From assembly GCF_005222755.1 (NCBI RefSeq), contig NZ_STGD01000008.1, forward strand, positions 163,453 through 227,452: a stretch of DNA of 64,000 nucleotides, in the 5' to 3' direction. The translations under genes were made by a program, and so were the position numbers. The notes beneath the pieces are model-generated. The model saw only the letters and a program-made list of their open reading frames with translations, did no database searches and had not been told where the DNA came from. The stretch's first letter is position 1, and every line of letters begins with the position of its first letter. This DNA comes from Roseomonas sp. HF4 (GTDB taxonomy: Bacteria > Pseudomonadota > Alphaproteobacteria > Acetobacterales > Acetobacteraceae). Below, one piece after another: positions 27,046 to 35,550 of this stretch.

Positions 27046-27068
27046 GCCCCTTTGGTCGGTTGACGGCC

Positions 27069-27572
27069 TCAGGCCTCGCCCACGCAGTCCAGCATCGACG
27101 CCGCCAGCGCGTCGGCCGGGGCCTTGCCGCCCCAGAGCACGAACTGGAAGGCGGGGAAGAACCGCTCGCATTCCGTGATGGCGATGTCGACCATGTCCTC
27201 GAGGCTCTCGGCCGAGGCCGAGGGCGACCCGCGCAGCAGCACGGAATGGCGGAAGACCGGGACGCCGTCCTCCACCTCGATGCCGAAATGGCCGATCCAG
27301 AGCCGGTCATTGGCCAGCGCCAGCAGTTCATAGAGCTTGTCGCGGCGGTCCGCCGGCACCTTCAGGTCGAAGGCGCAGGTGAAGGCCATGGCGCTGATTT
27401 CGTGCGACCAGGAAAAATGCAGGCCGTAGTCGCACCACTTCCCGGGCGCCTCGGCAGCCATCTCCCCGTCCGAACGGCGCTCGAAGGCCCATTCATTCGC
27501 GGCGATGATCTGTTCGAGGATATCGAGAGGGTTCGAGGAACGGTCGCGGTCCATACCGATCGAGGCGGACAT
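27069..27572 (-). CDS. YbjN domain-containing protein
   Basis: Cytoplasmic protein of 167 aa from the YbjN family, a type III secretion chaperone-like fold linked in enterobacteria to stress and motility control. Family features are the N-terminal NPLDILEQIIAANEWAFERR, the strand pattern around FSWSHEISAMAFTCAFDLKV, and ALANDRLWIGHFGIE. A near-perfect AAGGAGG sits before the ATG at 27572; the longer frame is not supported. Function in alphaproteobacteria is not established. Confidence 0.85.
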   Translation of the reverse strand: MSASIGMDRDRSSNPLDILEQIIAANEWAFERRSDGEMAAEAPGKWCDYGLHFSWSHEISAMAFTCAFDLKVPADRRDKLYELLALANDRLWIGHFGIEVEDGVPVFRHSVLLRGSPSASAESLEDMVDIAITECERFFPAFQFVLWGGKAPADALAASMLDCVGEA

Positions 27573-27707
27573 GCGGCACCTCCTTGCCCGAGGCCACCGC
27601 CCGGTTCCCCACAAGATATGGTGGGCGAATCGGGCGGCCTCATACGAGGGGCAGATTACGCAGACGCGGAATCGCCTCGCAACCCCGCAGAAGTTGCAAA
27701 ATCTTCT

Positions 27708-27998
27708 TCAGACGTCGGGTGAGGCGCCGGTGCCGGTCTCGAGCGCCGCCAGCCGGTGCTCCAGCTCGGCCACGCGGGCCTCCAGGGCCTCGGCCTGCTC
27801 CCGCGCGCGGCGGGCGACCTCCATCGCGGCGTCGAGTTCCTCCCGCTTCACGAGGTCGAGCCGGCGCACCACCGCCTCGGCCTGGGACTTCGCCATGGCC
27901 TCGGCCTCGGTCCTGAGGCCCGCCAGCACCGAGAAGGCGCCGCCGGCGACACCCGCCAGGTCGTCCATGAACTTACCGCGGCCACTCTCGCCTGCCAT
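27708..27998 (-). CDS. accessory factor UbiK-family (BMFP) protein
   Basis: Small coiled-coil protein of 96 aa. Residues about 10-30 (DDLAGVAGGAFSVLAGLRTE) form an amphipathic N-terminal helix and about 50-88 a long heptad-rich coiled coil, the layout of the BMFP/UbiK family. In E. coli UbiK forms a trimer with UbiJ and supports ubiquinone synthesis at the membrane. The alphaproteobacterial members are usually annotated only by this family. It is divergent from hldD, with 126 bp between. Confidence 0.75.
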   Translation of the reverse strand: MAGESGRGKFMDDLAGVAGGAFSVLAGLRTEAEAMAKSQAEAVVRRLDLVKREELDAAMEVARRAREQAEALEARVAELEHRLAALETGTGASPDV

Positions 27999-28124
27999 GC
28001 GTCGTCTCCCTCGCGGCGCGCCGCGGCGCCTGATGTTCCGGGCGTCCGCCTTGCGGCGCCGTCCCGCCGGGGCCTATACCCGCCGCCGACGCCCCTCAAG
28101 GCCCGCGCGGCGGAAAACCCGATC

Positions 28125-29108
28125 ATGCATATCGTCACCGGCGGAGCCGGTTTCATCGGCTCCAACCTCGTCGCGGCGCTTTGCGCCGGCGGTGAGGAAG
28201 TGGTGGTGGTGGACCGGCTGCGCCAGGGCACGAAGTGGCGCAACCTCGCCAGGCACGGCATCGCCGGCATCGTGGCGCCCGGGGACCTGCCCGGCTTCCT
28301 CGCCCGCCGGCCGCCGGTGCGCACGCTGTTCCACATGGGCGCCGTCAGTGCGACCACCGAGACCGACGGCGACCTCGTGGCCGCGACCAACATCGCGCTG
28401 CCGCAGATGCTATGGGACTGGTGCGCGGGCGCGGGCGTGCCCTTCGTCTATGCGTCATCCGCCGCGACCTACGGCGACGGCAGCGAGGGCTTCGACGACG
28501 ACGCCTCCCCCGCCTCGCTGGCCCGGCTCACGCCGCTCAACCTCTATGGCTGGTCCAAGCTCGCCTTCGACCGGCGCGTCGCGCAGATGCTGGCGCTCGG
28601 CCGGCCGCGGCCGCCGCTCTGGGCGGGCCTGCGCTTCTTCAACGTCTATGGGCCGAACGAGCACCACAAGGGCCGCATGGCGTCCGTCGTGCTGCACAAG
28701 TTCAACCAGGTCATGCGGGGCGAGGCCGCGACGCTCTTCGCCTCCGACCGCACCGGCATCGCGGATGGCGAGCAGAAGCGCGACTTCGTCCATGTGCGCG
28801 ACTGCGTCGCGGCGATGCTCTGGCTCGCGCGCAATCCGCAGGCCTCGGGCCTCTACAATGTGGGCTCGGGGACCGCGCGGACCTTCCTCGACCTGACGCG
28901 CGCGATCTTCGCGGCGCTGGGCCGCGAGCCCGGGATCCGCTTCGTGCCGATGCCCGACGACCTGAAGGGCAGGTACCAGTATTTCACCGAGGCGCGGATG
29001 GACCGCCTGCACGCCGCCGGCTTCGACCACCCGCCGACCCCGCTCGAGGACGGCGTCCGGTCCTATGTGCAGGACGTGCTGCTGAACGCCGAGGACCCCT
29101 ACGCCTGA
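28125..29108 (+). CDS. hldD: ADP-L-glycero-D-manno-heptose 6-epimerase
   Basis: NAD(P)-dependent short-chain epimerase that makes the heptose precursor of the LPS inner core, 327 aa. It has the Rossmann loop GGAGFIGSN (residues 6-14), HMGAVSATTETDGD with the substrate-contacting region, the catalytic Y141xxxK145 in LYGWSKLAFD, and RFFNVYGPNEHHKGRMASV, typical for HldD. The ATG is inside a longer open frame that starts in the ubiK region; conservation begins here. It overlaps lgt (TGATG) and starts a four-gene coupled run. Confidence 0.93.
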   Translation: MHIVTGGAGFIGSNLVAALCAGGEEVVVVDRLRQGTKWRNLARHGIAGIVAPGDLPGFLARRPPVRTLFHMGAVSATTETDGDLVAATNIALPQMLWDWCAGAGVPFVYASSAATYGDGSEGFDDDASPASLARLTPLNLYGWSKLAFDRRVAQMLALGRPRPPLWAGLRFFNVYGPNEHHKGRMASVVLHKFNQVMRGEAATLFASDRTGIADGEQKRDFVHVRDCVAAMLWLARNPQASGLYNVGSGTARTFLDLTRAIFAALGREPGIRFVPMPDDLKGRYQYFTEARMDRLHAAGFDHPPTPLEDGVRSYVQDVLLNAEDPYA

Positions 29109-29905
29109 TGTTCTTCGCCATCCCCTTCCCCGCCATCGACCCCGTGCTGATCGAGGTCGGGCCGCTCGTCATCCGCTGGTACGCGCTCGCCTACATCGCG
29201 GGCATCGTGCTCGGCTGGCGGCTCGCGCGCGTGCTCGTGAGCCGCGCGCCCAAGGTCGCGACGGCCGAGCAGGTGGACGACTTCGTCACCTGGGTGACGC
29301 TCGGCATCATCCTGGGCGGCCGGCTCGGCTACGTGCTGTTCTACCGCCCCGGCTACTACGTGACCGCGCCATGGGAGGCGCTGTACGTCTGGCAGGGCGG
29401 CATGTCCTTCCACGGCGGCGCGATCGGCGTGATCGTCGCAGCCTGGCTGTTCGCACGCCGCAACGGCATTGACTGGGTGGCCTTCGCCGACCGGATCGTC
29501 TGCGTCGTGCCAATCGGGCTGTTCTTCGGGCGCTGCGCCAACTTCATCAACGGGGAGCTCTGGGGCCGCGTCTCCGACGTGCCCTGGGCGATGGTCTTCC
29601 CGACCGGCGGGCCGGACCCGCGCCACCCGTCCCAGCTCTACCAGGCGGCCCTCGAGGGGCTCTGCCTCTTTGCCCTGCTCATGTGGCTCGCGCGCAGCGA
29701 ATGGGTGCGGGCGCGGCCCGGCATCCTCTCCGGCGCCTTCCTGGTGGGCTACGGCGTCGCGCGCATCATCGGCGAATTCTTCCGCCAGCCCGACGCGCAT
29801 CTCGGCTTCCTGTTCGCGGGCGCGACCATGGGGCAGCTCCTGTCGGTGCCGATGATCCTGCTCGGTGCCTGGCTCATCCAGCGCGGAAGGGCGCGGCATG
29901 TCTGA
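29108..29905 (+). CDS. lgt: prolipoprotein diacylglyceryl transferase
   Basis: Inner-membrane enzyme that attaches diacylglycerol to the lipobox cysteine of lipoproteins, 265 aa with seven membrane segments. The signatures are complete: IRWYALAYIAGIVLGW, GGRLGYVLFYRPGYY, WQGGMSFHGGAIGV and GLFFGRCANFINGELWG. The last is the Lgt PROSITE pattern. The ATG overlaps the hldD stop, and the gene end overlaps midA by eight bases, so expression is coupled. Lipoprotein substrates are encoded nearby (31.9 and 45.8 kb). Confidence 0.95.
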   Translation: MFFAIPFPAIDPVLIEVGPLVIRWYALAYIAGIVLGWRLARVLVSRAPKVATAEQVDDFVTWVTLGIILGGRLGYVLFYRPGYYVTAPWEALYVWQGGMSFHGGAIGVIVAAWLFARRNGIDWVAFADRIVCVVPIGLFFGRCANFINGELWGRVSDVPWAMVFPTGGPDPRHPSQLYQAALEGLCLFALLMWLARSEWVRARPGILSGAFLVGYGVARIIGEFFRQPDAHLGFLFAGATMGQLLSVPMILLGAWLIQRGRARHV

Positions 29906-30971
29906 CCTGAACCTGACGCCCCGCGCCGCCGGGGCAGGGCGCGCCGAACCCGCGCCCGAGCGGCTCGAACCCATGCCCGAGCGGCTCGACCGCTTCATGC
30001 GCCGCGCCGCCGCCGCCTACTACGCCGGCCGCGAGCCCTTCGGCGCCGGCGGGGACTTCACCACCGCCCCCGAGATGACCCAGGCCTTCGGGGAATGCCT
30101 CGGCCTCTGGGCGGCGATCGCCTGGCAGGGGATGAACCGGCCGGAGCGGGTCGCGCTGGTGGAACTCGGCCCGGGGCGCGGCACGCTCATGGCGGATGCG
30201 CTGCGCGCGATCGCGGAGATGGCGCCGGGCTTCCGCGCCGCGCTCCGCGTGCACCTGGTCGAGACCTCGCCCCGCCTGCGCCAGGCGCAGGCCGACCGGC
30301 TCGGCACGGCCGTCACCGCCTGGCACGACGACATCGGCAGCCTGCCGCAGGTCCCCTCCATCATCCTCGCCAACGAATTCCTCGATGCGCTGCCGATCCG
30401 CCAGTTCGTCCGCCGCGGCGGGCGCTGGATGGAACGCTTCGTCGCGGGCGGCGCCTTCGAGGAGCACCCCGCCGAGGCCGCGCCCCCCCTGCCCGCCGAG
30501 GCGGAGGAAGGCGCGGTGCAGGAGGTGAACGAGCCCGCCCGCGCCGTCGTCGCAGCACTCGGCGCCCATGTCGCGGCGCATGGCGGCGTCGCGCTCTTCC
30601 TCGACTACGGTCCGGAGCAGGGCGGCTTCGGCGACAGCCTGCAGGCGATGAGCGCGCAGGGCAGCGCCGACCCGCTGGCCGCGCCGGGTGCCGCGGACAT
30701 CACCGCCCATGTCGATTTCGCCGCCCTGGCCGAGGCCGGGCGCGCGGCCGGCGCCACCGTGCTCGGGCCGCTGCCGCAGGGGGTGTTCCTGGCCCGGCTC
30801 GGCCTGTTCAGCCGCGCCGCGATCCTCGCCCGCATGGACCCGGCGCGCGCCGCGCAGCATCTGGCCGCCGCGCAGCGCCTGGCGGCACCGGAACACATGG
30901 GGCGCTTGTTCAAGGCGCTCTGCCTCTGCCACCCCGAGGTCCTGCCCCTGCCCGGTTTCGAGGAGCCCTGA
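29898..30971 (+). CDS. MidA/NDUFAF7-family SAM-dependent methyltransferase
   Basis: Class I methyltransferase of the DUF185 family, 357 aa. The SAM-binding loop is VALVELGPGRGTLMADALRA, and GDFTTAPEMTQAFGECLGLW and SIILANEFLDALPIRQFVRR are family landmarks. Mitochondrial NDUFAF7/MidA dimethylates an arginine on a complex I subunit; a similar arginine-methylation role is plausible here. The lgt-midA-pgeF order is common in alphaproteobacteria. The start MSDLNLTPRA overlaps lgt by eight bases, and the stop shares TGATG with pgeF. Confidence 0.88.
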   Translation: MSDLNLTPRAAGAGRAEPAPERLEPMPERLDRFMRRAAAAYYAGREPFGAGGDFTTAPEMTQAFGECLGLWAAIAWQGMNRPERVALVELGPGRGTLMADALRAIAEMAPGFRAALRVHLVETSPRLRQAQADRLGTAVTAWHDDIGSLPQVPSIILANEFLDALPIRQFVRRGGRWMERFVAGGAFEEHPAEAAPPLPAEAEEGAVQEVNEPARAVVAALGAHVAAHGGVALFLDYGPEQGGFGDSLQAMSAQGSADPLAAPGAADITAHVDFAALAEAGRAAGATVLGPLPQGVFLARLGLFSRAAILARMDPARAAQHLAAAQRLAAPEHMGRLFKALCLCHPEVLPLPGFEEP

Positions 30972-31744
30972 TGGCCGAGTTCGTCACCGCCGCCGCCCTC
31001 GCGGACAGGCCCGGCCTCGCGCATGGCTTCTTCACGCGCCGCGGCGGCGTGTCCTCCGGTGGCTTCGCGGCGCTGAACTGCTCGCTGTCGGGCCGCGACG
31101 ACGCCGATTCGGTGCAGGAGAACCGGCGCCGCGCGGCCGATGCGCTCGGCCTGCCGGGCGGTGCGCTGGTCGGGCTGACGCAGGTGCATGGCGATGCGGT
31201 CGCGCTGCTCGACACCCCCTGGCCCGAGGCCGACCGCCCCCGCGCCGACGCCGTGGTGACGCGCCGCCCCGGCCTTGCGCTCGGCATCGTCACGGCGGAT
31301 TGCGCGCCGGTTCTGTTTGCCGACCCCGAGGCCGGCGTGATCGGCGCCGCCCATGCCGGCTGGCGCGGCGCGGTCGCGGGCGTGCTGGAGGCGACGGTCG
31401 CGGCGATGGTCGGCCAGGGCGCCGCGCGGCACCGCATCCTGGCGGCGGTCGGCCCCTGCATCCGCCAGCCCTCCTACGAGGTCGCAGCGGACCTGCGCGA
31501 CGCCGTGCTGGCGCGCGACGCCGCCGATGCCCGCTTCTTCGCCGAAGGCGCCCGGCAGGACCGCTGGCAGTTCGACCTCGCGGGCTATTGCGCCGCGCGC
31601 CTGGCCGCCGCCGGCGTGGCGGTCGAGGTCACGCCGCACGACACCCTGCCGGCCACCGACACCTTCTTCAGCCATCGCCGCAACACGCTGGCCGGCGGCG
31701 GGCCGATCGGGCACCAACTCTCCGCCATCGCGATCCTGGCATGA
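30971..31744 (+). CDS. pgeF: PgeF/YfiH-family multicopper-fold protein (peptidoglycan editing factor)
   Basis: Cytoplasmic protein of the YfiH (DUF152, laccase-domain) family, 257 aa. Key parts are GFFTRRGGVSSGGFAALNCS, LTQVHGDAVALLD, IVTADCAPVLFADPEAGVIG, AAHAGWRGAVAGVLEAT and VGPCIRQPSYEV. These supply the Zn-binding His and Cys residues. In E. coli it removes wrongly made L-Ser muropeptide precursors, while homologues act as purine nucleoside phosphorylases. Last gene of the coupled hldD-lgt-midA-pgeF run. Confidence 0.92.
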   Translation: MAEFVTAAALADRPGLAHGFFTRRGGVSSGGFAALNCSLSGRDDADSVQENRRRAADALGLPGGALVGLTQVHGDAVALLDTPWPEADRPRADAVVTRRPGLALGIVTADCAPVLFADPEAGVIGAAHAGWRGAVAGVLEATVAAMVGQGAARHRILAAVGPCIRQPSYEVAADLRDAVLARDAADARFFAEGARQDRWQFDLAGYCAARLAAAGVAVEVTPHDTLPATDTFFSHRRNTLAGGGPIGHQLSAIAILA

Positions 31745-31790
31745 TGCCGCGCGGTTGCAGGCCGCCGGCGCCGCCCCAATAGGATGCCCC

Positions 31791-31862
31791 ATGCCGTATG
31801 TCCTGATGTTCGCCGCGATGCTGGTCCTGACGCTGCTCGTGGCCTGCGTGGTGTCGGTCTGA
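31791..31862 (+). CDS. possible 23-residue membrane miniprotein
   Basis: A short frame, MPYVLMFAAMLVLTLLVACV followed by VSV, that is one hydrophobic helix. It has AGGATG 5 bp upstream and its stop overlaps the ATG of the following lipoprotein gene (TGATG). It could be a true one-helix protein or only a leader that couples translation of the lipoprotein. I know of no family for it. Confidence 0.4.
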   Translation: MPYVLMFAAMLVLTLLVACVVSV

Positions 31863-32848
31863 TGCGCGCGCTTCGCGCCGCGCCGCCGGTGCTCCTGCTG
31901 CTGGCCTGCGCCCTGCTCGCCGCCTGCGGCGACCTGCCGCAGCCCTTCCGCGGCAATCCGGGCGGCCAGGCCGCGACGCTCGCGGCACCGCCGGCCTATC
32001 GCCTGGCCATACCGCGGCCGGCGGCCGCCCTTCTGCCCGAGGCGGCGGCCGAGCGCTTCGCCGAGGCGCTCTCGACCGCCCTGCTGGCCGCCGAGGTCCC
32101 GGCCGCGGCCGACACGCCGCTCCCGCTGGACTGGCGCCTGACGGTCGAGGCCAGCCTCGATGGCGGCTCGGTCACGCCGCGCTTCGCGCTGACCGACCCC
32201 GACGGCGCCGCGCAGGGCAGCGCCGAGGGCCGGCGTGTCCCGGCGCGCGACTGGTCCGAGGCCACCCCCGAGACGCTCAGCCGCGCCGCGCGCGACGCCG
32301 CGCCGCGCATCGCGGACCTGCTGCTGCGCGCGGAAGCGGCGCGCAAGGGCATGGACCCGGCGGCGCTCGCCGTGTCGGGCCCGCCGCGCATCTACGTGCC
32401 CATGGTCCGCGGCGCGCCGGGGGACGGCAACGCCGCCCTGACCGCCCGGCTGCGGGACGCCCTGATGCAACAGGGCATGGTGGTGCAGGAGGTCGCGCAG
32501 GGCGCCCGCTTCGCCGTGACCGGCCAGGTCGCGGTGGTGGCGCAGCCGCAGACGCGCACCCAGCGCGTCGAACTGCTCTGGACCGTCTCCCGCAACGACG
32601 GGGAGGACCTCGGCCGCGTGCTGCAGCTGAACGAGGTCCCGGCCGGCGTGCTGGAACGCTTCTGGGGCGACGTGGCTTTCGCCGCCGCGACCGAGGCGGC
32701 CGGCGGCGTGCGCACGGTCGTCGCCAATGCCGGCGGCTTCCCGGCCGACCCCGCAACCGCGCCACGCGGGCAGGCGCCGCAGCGTGGGCAGGGGCTGGCC
32801 ATGCCGCGGGATGCATCGGCGCTGCCGGCGCCGCAACGGACGCAGTAA
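31862..32848 (+). CDS. putative outer-membrane or periplasmic lipoprotein
   Basis: Not assigned to a family. The 328-aa product opens with a type II signal MRALRAAPPVLLLLACALLAAC, with lipobox LAAC at about residues 19-22. The mature part has a proline/alanine-rich N-terminus, a segment around YRLAIPRPAAALLPEAAAER, and a C-terminal half with IYVPMVRGAPGDGNAALTAR and GQVAVVAQPQTRTQRVELLW, which suggests a small alpha/beta domain of the kind that senses or assembles envelope parts. It is coupled to the 23-residue frame before it. A decayed repeat half copy follows 4 bp after the stop. Confidence 0.75.
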   Translation: MRALRAAPPVLLLLACALLAACGDLPQPFRGNPGGQAATLAAPPAYRLAIPRPAAALLPEAAAERFAEALSTALLAAEVPAAADTPLPLDWRLTVEASLDGGSVTPRFALTDPDGAAQGSAEGRRVPARDWSEATPETLSRAARDAAPRIADLLLRAEAARKGMDPAALAVSGPPRIYVPMVRGAPGDGNAALTARLRDALMQQGMVVQEVAQGARFAVTGQVAVVAQPQTRTQRVELLWTVSRNDGEDLGRVLQLNEVPAGVLERFWGDVAFAAATEAAGGVRTVVANAGGFPADPATAPRGQAPQRGQGLAMPRDASALPAPQRTQ

Positions 32849-32852
32849 GGCC

Positions 32853-32911
32853 CGGGGGGGCGTCTCCCGCCGGACCGCCTCGACCTTCTTTGGGACTTGG
32901 CGCGCGAAGAC
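32853..32911. repeat. modular palindromic repeat, decayed left half (B arm)
   Basis: GGGGGGGCGTCTCCCGCC, then GGACCGCCTCGACC and TTCTTTGGGACTTGGCGC, match the left B arm in order with several substitutions and a shortened outer palindrome. No right arm follows. As with the full copies it begins just after a plus-strand stop codon. Confidence 0.6.
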
Positions 32912-33004
32912 CGCGGCCGGCGCCGGGTGTCGAGGCGATGGACCGCGGCAGCCTTCCGCCCCCCCGCCCTTGCGACCCGCCCGCCCCGGCGGCACCCTCC
33001 CGCC

Positions 33005-33817
33005 ATGACCGATACCCTCCCCGACCTCCTCCTCATCGGCTGCGGCAAGATGGGCGGCGCCATGCTCTCCGGCTGGCTCGAACGCGGCCTGGCCCGCGCC
33101 GTCGTGGTCGAGCCGCACGCCGCCGCCGCAGCAGCCTTCGCCGACCGCGCCACCGTGGTGCCGGACGCCGCCGCCATTCCCGCCGACTTCCGCCCCGCCG
33201 CGGTGGTGCTTGCGATCAAGCCGCAGGAGGCGCCGGCGACCTTGCCCGCCTATGCCAGCTTCGCGGCCGAGGGCGCGCTGTTCGTCTCGATCATGGCAGG
33301 CCGCTCGGTCGCCTCGATGCGGGCGGCGCTCGGCGAAGGCGCCGCGGTGGTGCGCGCCATGCCGAACACGCCCGCCGCCGTCCGGCAGGGCTTCACCGCC
33401 GCGCATGCCGCGCCCGGCGTCACCGCGACGCAGCGCGACCTCGCGGATGCGCTGCTCGCCGCGGTGGGCGAGGTCGCCTGGGTCGAGCAGGAGGACCAGA
33501 TCAACCCCGTCACCGCCGTCTCGGGCGGCGGCCCCGCCTATGTCTTCCTGCTGGCCGAGGTGATGGAGGCCGCGGCGATCGAGCAGGGCCTGCCGCCCGA
33601 CCTGGCGCGGCGCATGGCGCGCGCGACGGTCGCAGGCTCCGGCGCGCTGCTCGCCGCGAGCGACCAGGACGCGGCCGACCTCCGCCGCGCCGTCACCAGC
33701 CCCAAGGGCACCACCGAGCGCGCGGTCGAGGTCCTGATCGCCCCCGACGCCTGGCCCGCACTGATGTCGAAGGCGATCGCGGCGGCGACCGCCCGCGCCC
33801 GCGAACTGGCGGGCTGA
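33005..33817 (+). CDS. proC: pyrroline-5-carboxylate reductase
   Basis: NAD(P)H-dependent last enzyme of proline synthesis, 270 aa. N-terminal Rossmann loop LLIGCGKMGGAMLSGWLERG, the middle AVVLAIKPQEAPATL and VRAMPNTPAAVRQGFTA, and the PROSITE-type signature PAYVFLLAEVMEAAAIEQGL with ATVAGSGALL and VTSPKGTTERAVEVL are intact. The ATG at 33005 was chosen because upstream codons are arginine- and proline-rich intergenic sequence. A TetR-type regulator follows 25 bp later. Confidence 0.93.
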   Translation: MTDTLPDLLLIGCGKMGGAMLSGWLERGLARAVVVEPHAAAAAAFADRATVVPDAAAIPADFRPAAVVLAIKPQEAPATLPAYASFAAEGALFVSIMAGRSVASMRAALGEGAAVVRAMPNTPAAVRQGFTAAHAAPGVTATQRDLADALLAAVGEVAWVEQEDQINPVTAVSGGGPAYVFLLAEVMEAAAIEQGLPPDLARRMARATVAGSGALLAASDQDAADLRRAVTSPKGTTERAVEVLIAPDAWPALMSKAIAAATARARELAG

Positions 33818-33842
33818 CGGGAAGGCCCCATATGATGGCGCG

Positions 33843-34442
33843 ATGACCGAGACCGACGACGACGCCCTCGTTGCCGCGCTGTGGCGCGTGATCGCGGCCC
33901 ATGGCTGGCCCGGGCTGACCATGGCCCGGCTGGCCGCCGAGGCGGCCGTGCCGCTGGCCACGCTGCGCGACCGTTTCCCGAGCCGCATCGATGCGCTGGT
34001 CCTGCACGGGCGCCGCATCGATCACGCGGTGCTCGCCGGCACCGTGGCCGGCCAGGGCGGCCTGGCGCGGGACCGACTGTTCGACGTGCTGATGCGCCGG
34101 CTGGACGCCATGCAGCCGCACCGGGAGGGCATCCTGCGCCTGCTGCGCGACATGCGCCGCGACCCGAGCCTGGCCGTGCTGCTCGGCCCGCAATTGTCGA
34201 TCTCGATGCGCTGGATGCTCGATGCGGCGGAGATCGGCGGCGATGGCTGCCGGCGGCGCCTGCTGGCGCTCGGGCTGGTGGGCGTCTGGCTCGCCGCCGT
34301 GCGTGCCTGGGCCGAGGACGAGAGCGAGGACCTCGGCACCACCATGGCCGCACTCGACCGCGTGCTGGACCGGGCGGAGCAGATCGCGCGATCGTTCCGC
34401 CTGCTGCCCGATGACGCGGCACCCGAGCCGACGGCCGGATGA
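33843..34442 (+). CDS. TetR-family transcriptional regulator
   Basis: One-component regulator of 199 aa. The N-terminal HTH reads WRVIAAHGWPGLTMARLAAE followed by AAVPLATLRDRFPSRIDALV, the TetR arrangement with the recognition helix around PLATLRDRFPS. Residues about 60-190 form the all-helical ligand and dimer domain. Its target is unknown; neighbours are proC upstream and a phasin gene downstream. Alphaproteobacterial COQ9-type proteins share this fold, and the HGWPGLTMARLA opening with a long ML.. tail leaves that as an alternative. Confidence 0.75.
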   Translation: MTETDDDALVAALWRVIAAHGWPGLTMARLAAEAAVPLATLRDRFPSRIDALVLHGRRIDHAVLAGTVAGQGGLARDRLFDVLMRRLDAMQPHREGILRLLRDMRRDPSLAVLLGPQLSISMRWMLDAAEIGGDGCRRRLLALGLVGVWLAAVRAWAEDESEDLGTTMAALDRVLDRAEQIARSFRLLPDDAAPEPTAG

Positions 34443-34534
34443 CCTGCGCGACCCCTGCGTGCGCCGCATCATTCCCGATTACACCGGGCGCCGCTCTGCT
34501 CTAGGCTCCGGTGGCAAACACGGGGAGTTTCGCG

Positions 34535-34969
34535 ATGTCTGACCGCTTCGGCTTCAAGCCCGACATGGACATTTTCAAGATGCTGGCGGACTTCAAGATG
34601 CCCAACGCGCCGGCGATGCCGGACATGGAGGCGCTGGCCGCCGCCCAGAGGCGCAACATCGAGGCCTTCTCGGCCGCCAACCGCGTCGCCCTGGAAGGCG
34701 CGCAGGCCGTGGCGCGCCGGCACATGGAGATCATGCAGGCCTCGGTCGCCGAGATGACCGAGGCGATGAAGGCCATGGCCTCGGCCGAGGCGCCGCAAGA
34801 CAAGGCGGCGAAGCAGGCCGAGCTCGCCAAGTCCACCTACGAGAAGGCGGTGGCGAACATGCAGGAACTGGCCGACCTCATCCAGCGGTCGAACAGCGAG
34901 GCGATCTCGCTGCTCAACACACGCTTCGCCGAGGCGATGGAGGAAGTGAAGAAGCTCGTCGCGAAGTAG
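34535..34969 (+). CDS. phasin family protein
   Basis: Amphipathic helical protein of 144 aa that would coat polyhydroxyalkanoate granules. The Phasin_2 pattern is seen in [39 protein letters not shown] and the later [24 protein letters not shown] region, followed by [14 protein letters not shown]. The N-terminal [15 protein letters not shown] linker is typical. GGGGAGT upstream supports the ATG giving MSDRFGF; a GTG eight codons earlier is less likely. Presence of a phasin suggests PHA storage, but no PHA synthase is visible. Confidence 0.85.
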   Translation: MSDRFGFKPDMDIFKMLADFKMPNAPAMPDMEALAAAQRRNIEAFSAANRVALEGAQAVARRHMEIMQASVAEMTEAMKAMASAEAPQDKAAKQAELAKSTYEKAVANMQELADLIQRSNSEAISLLNTRFAEAMEEVKKLVAK

Positions 34970-34978
34970 CGCGGCGGG

Positions 34979-35410
34979 TCAGCGCTGCGGCGGCGCGCCG
35001 GTGCCCCGGCCGATCATCCGGCCGGAGCCATCGTAGCGCCGCCAGCCATCGCCGCTGCGCTCGATCCGACCTGTGCCGCGGCCTGCGGAATCGTAAAGCC
35101 GTGCGGTGTTGCCGTTCCATTCGGTGCGGCCGACCGAACGCCCCGCCGAATCGTAGTGGCGCACGGCGTCGCCGCTGCGCTCGCTCCGCCCGGCGCCGCG
35201 GCCGCTCGAATCGTAATGGCGGGTGGTGTCGCCACGCGTCTCGGACCGGCCGATCCCGCGGCCCGCGGCGTCGTAGTGCCGTTGCGTCGCGCCGCCTTCG
35301 GTCCGCCCGACCGAGCGGCCCGCCGAGTCGTACTGGCGCATGGTCTGCGCGCCGCCAGCGGCCGGCAGAAGCAAGGTCGGGAACAGCGCCAGGATCGGCA
35401 GGCGGGTCAT
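34979..35410 (-). CDS. secreted protein of six 20-residue YD-like repeats
   Basis: A 143-aa exported protein: signal peptide about residues 1-21 ([20 protein letters not shown]), then six tandem units of 20 residues with the consensus YDSAGRxxGRxExxGDxxRH. They read [74 protein letters not shown] and [11 protein letters not shown]. The pattern resembles the YD repeat of RHS/teneurin proteins but no RHS core is attached. At the DNA level this gives 60-bp imperfect direct repeats. The start ATG has an AGGGGA site. No family name can be given; an extracellular, possibly carbohydrate- or surface-binding role is a guess. Confidence 0.75.
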   Translation of the reverse strand: MTRLPILALFPTLLLPAAGGAQTMRQYDSAGRSVGRTEGGATQRHYDAAGRGIGRSETRGDTTRHYDSSGRGAGRSERSGDAVRHYDSAGRSVGRTEWNGNTARLYDSAGRGTGRIERSGDGWRRYDGSGRMIGRGTGAPPQR

Positions 35411-35550
35411 CAGGCGGTCCCCTTCCGCGCGGAGGATCGGCGGGAAGCATGGCGGATCAGTGGCGCCTGATTTACAGCGCCCCCCCGCGTTGCTACGACC
35501 CCGGCGTCCCACGCCACCTCCGCCCAGCGGCGCCCGGAGCCCCCCCGGCC

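Noticed and set aside
27598..27630. Palindrome-like CCCAC-AAGATATG-GTGGG and CCGCCCG/CGGGCGG pair upstream of the YbjN gene
   Set aside because: Arms are only 5-7 bp with long spacing; the middle faintly resembles an NrdR box but no ribonucleotide reductase gene is near.
30605..34018. Minus-strand open frame of 1137 codons
   Set aside because: It crosses midA, pgeF, the lipoprotein gene and proC, all clearly coding on the other strand; it is a GC-bias artefact.
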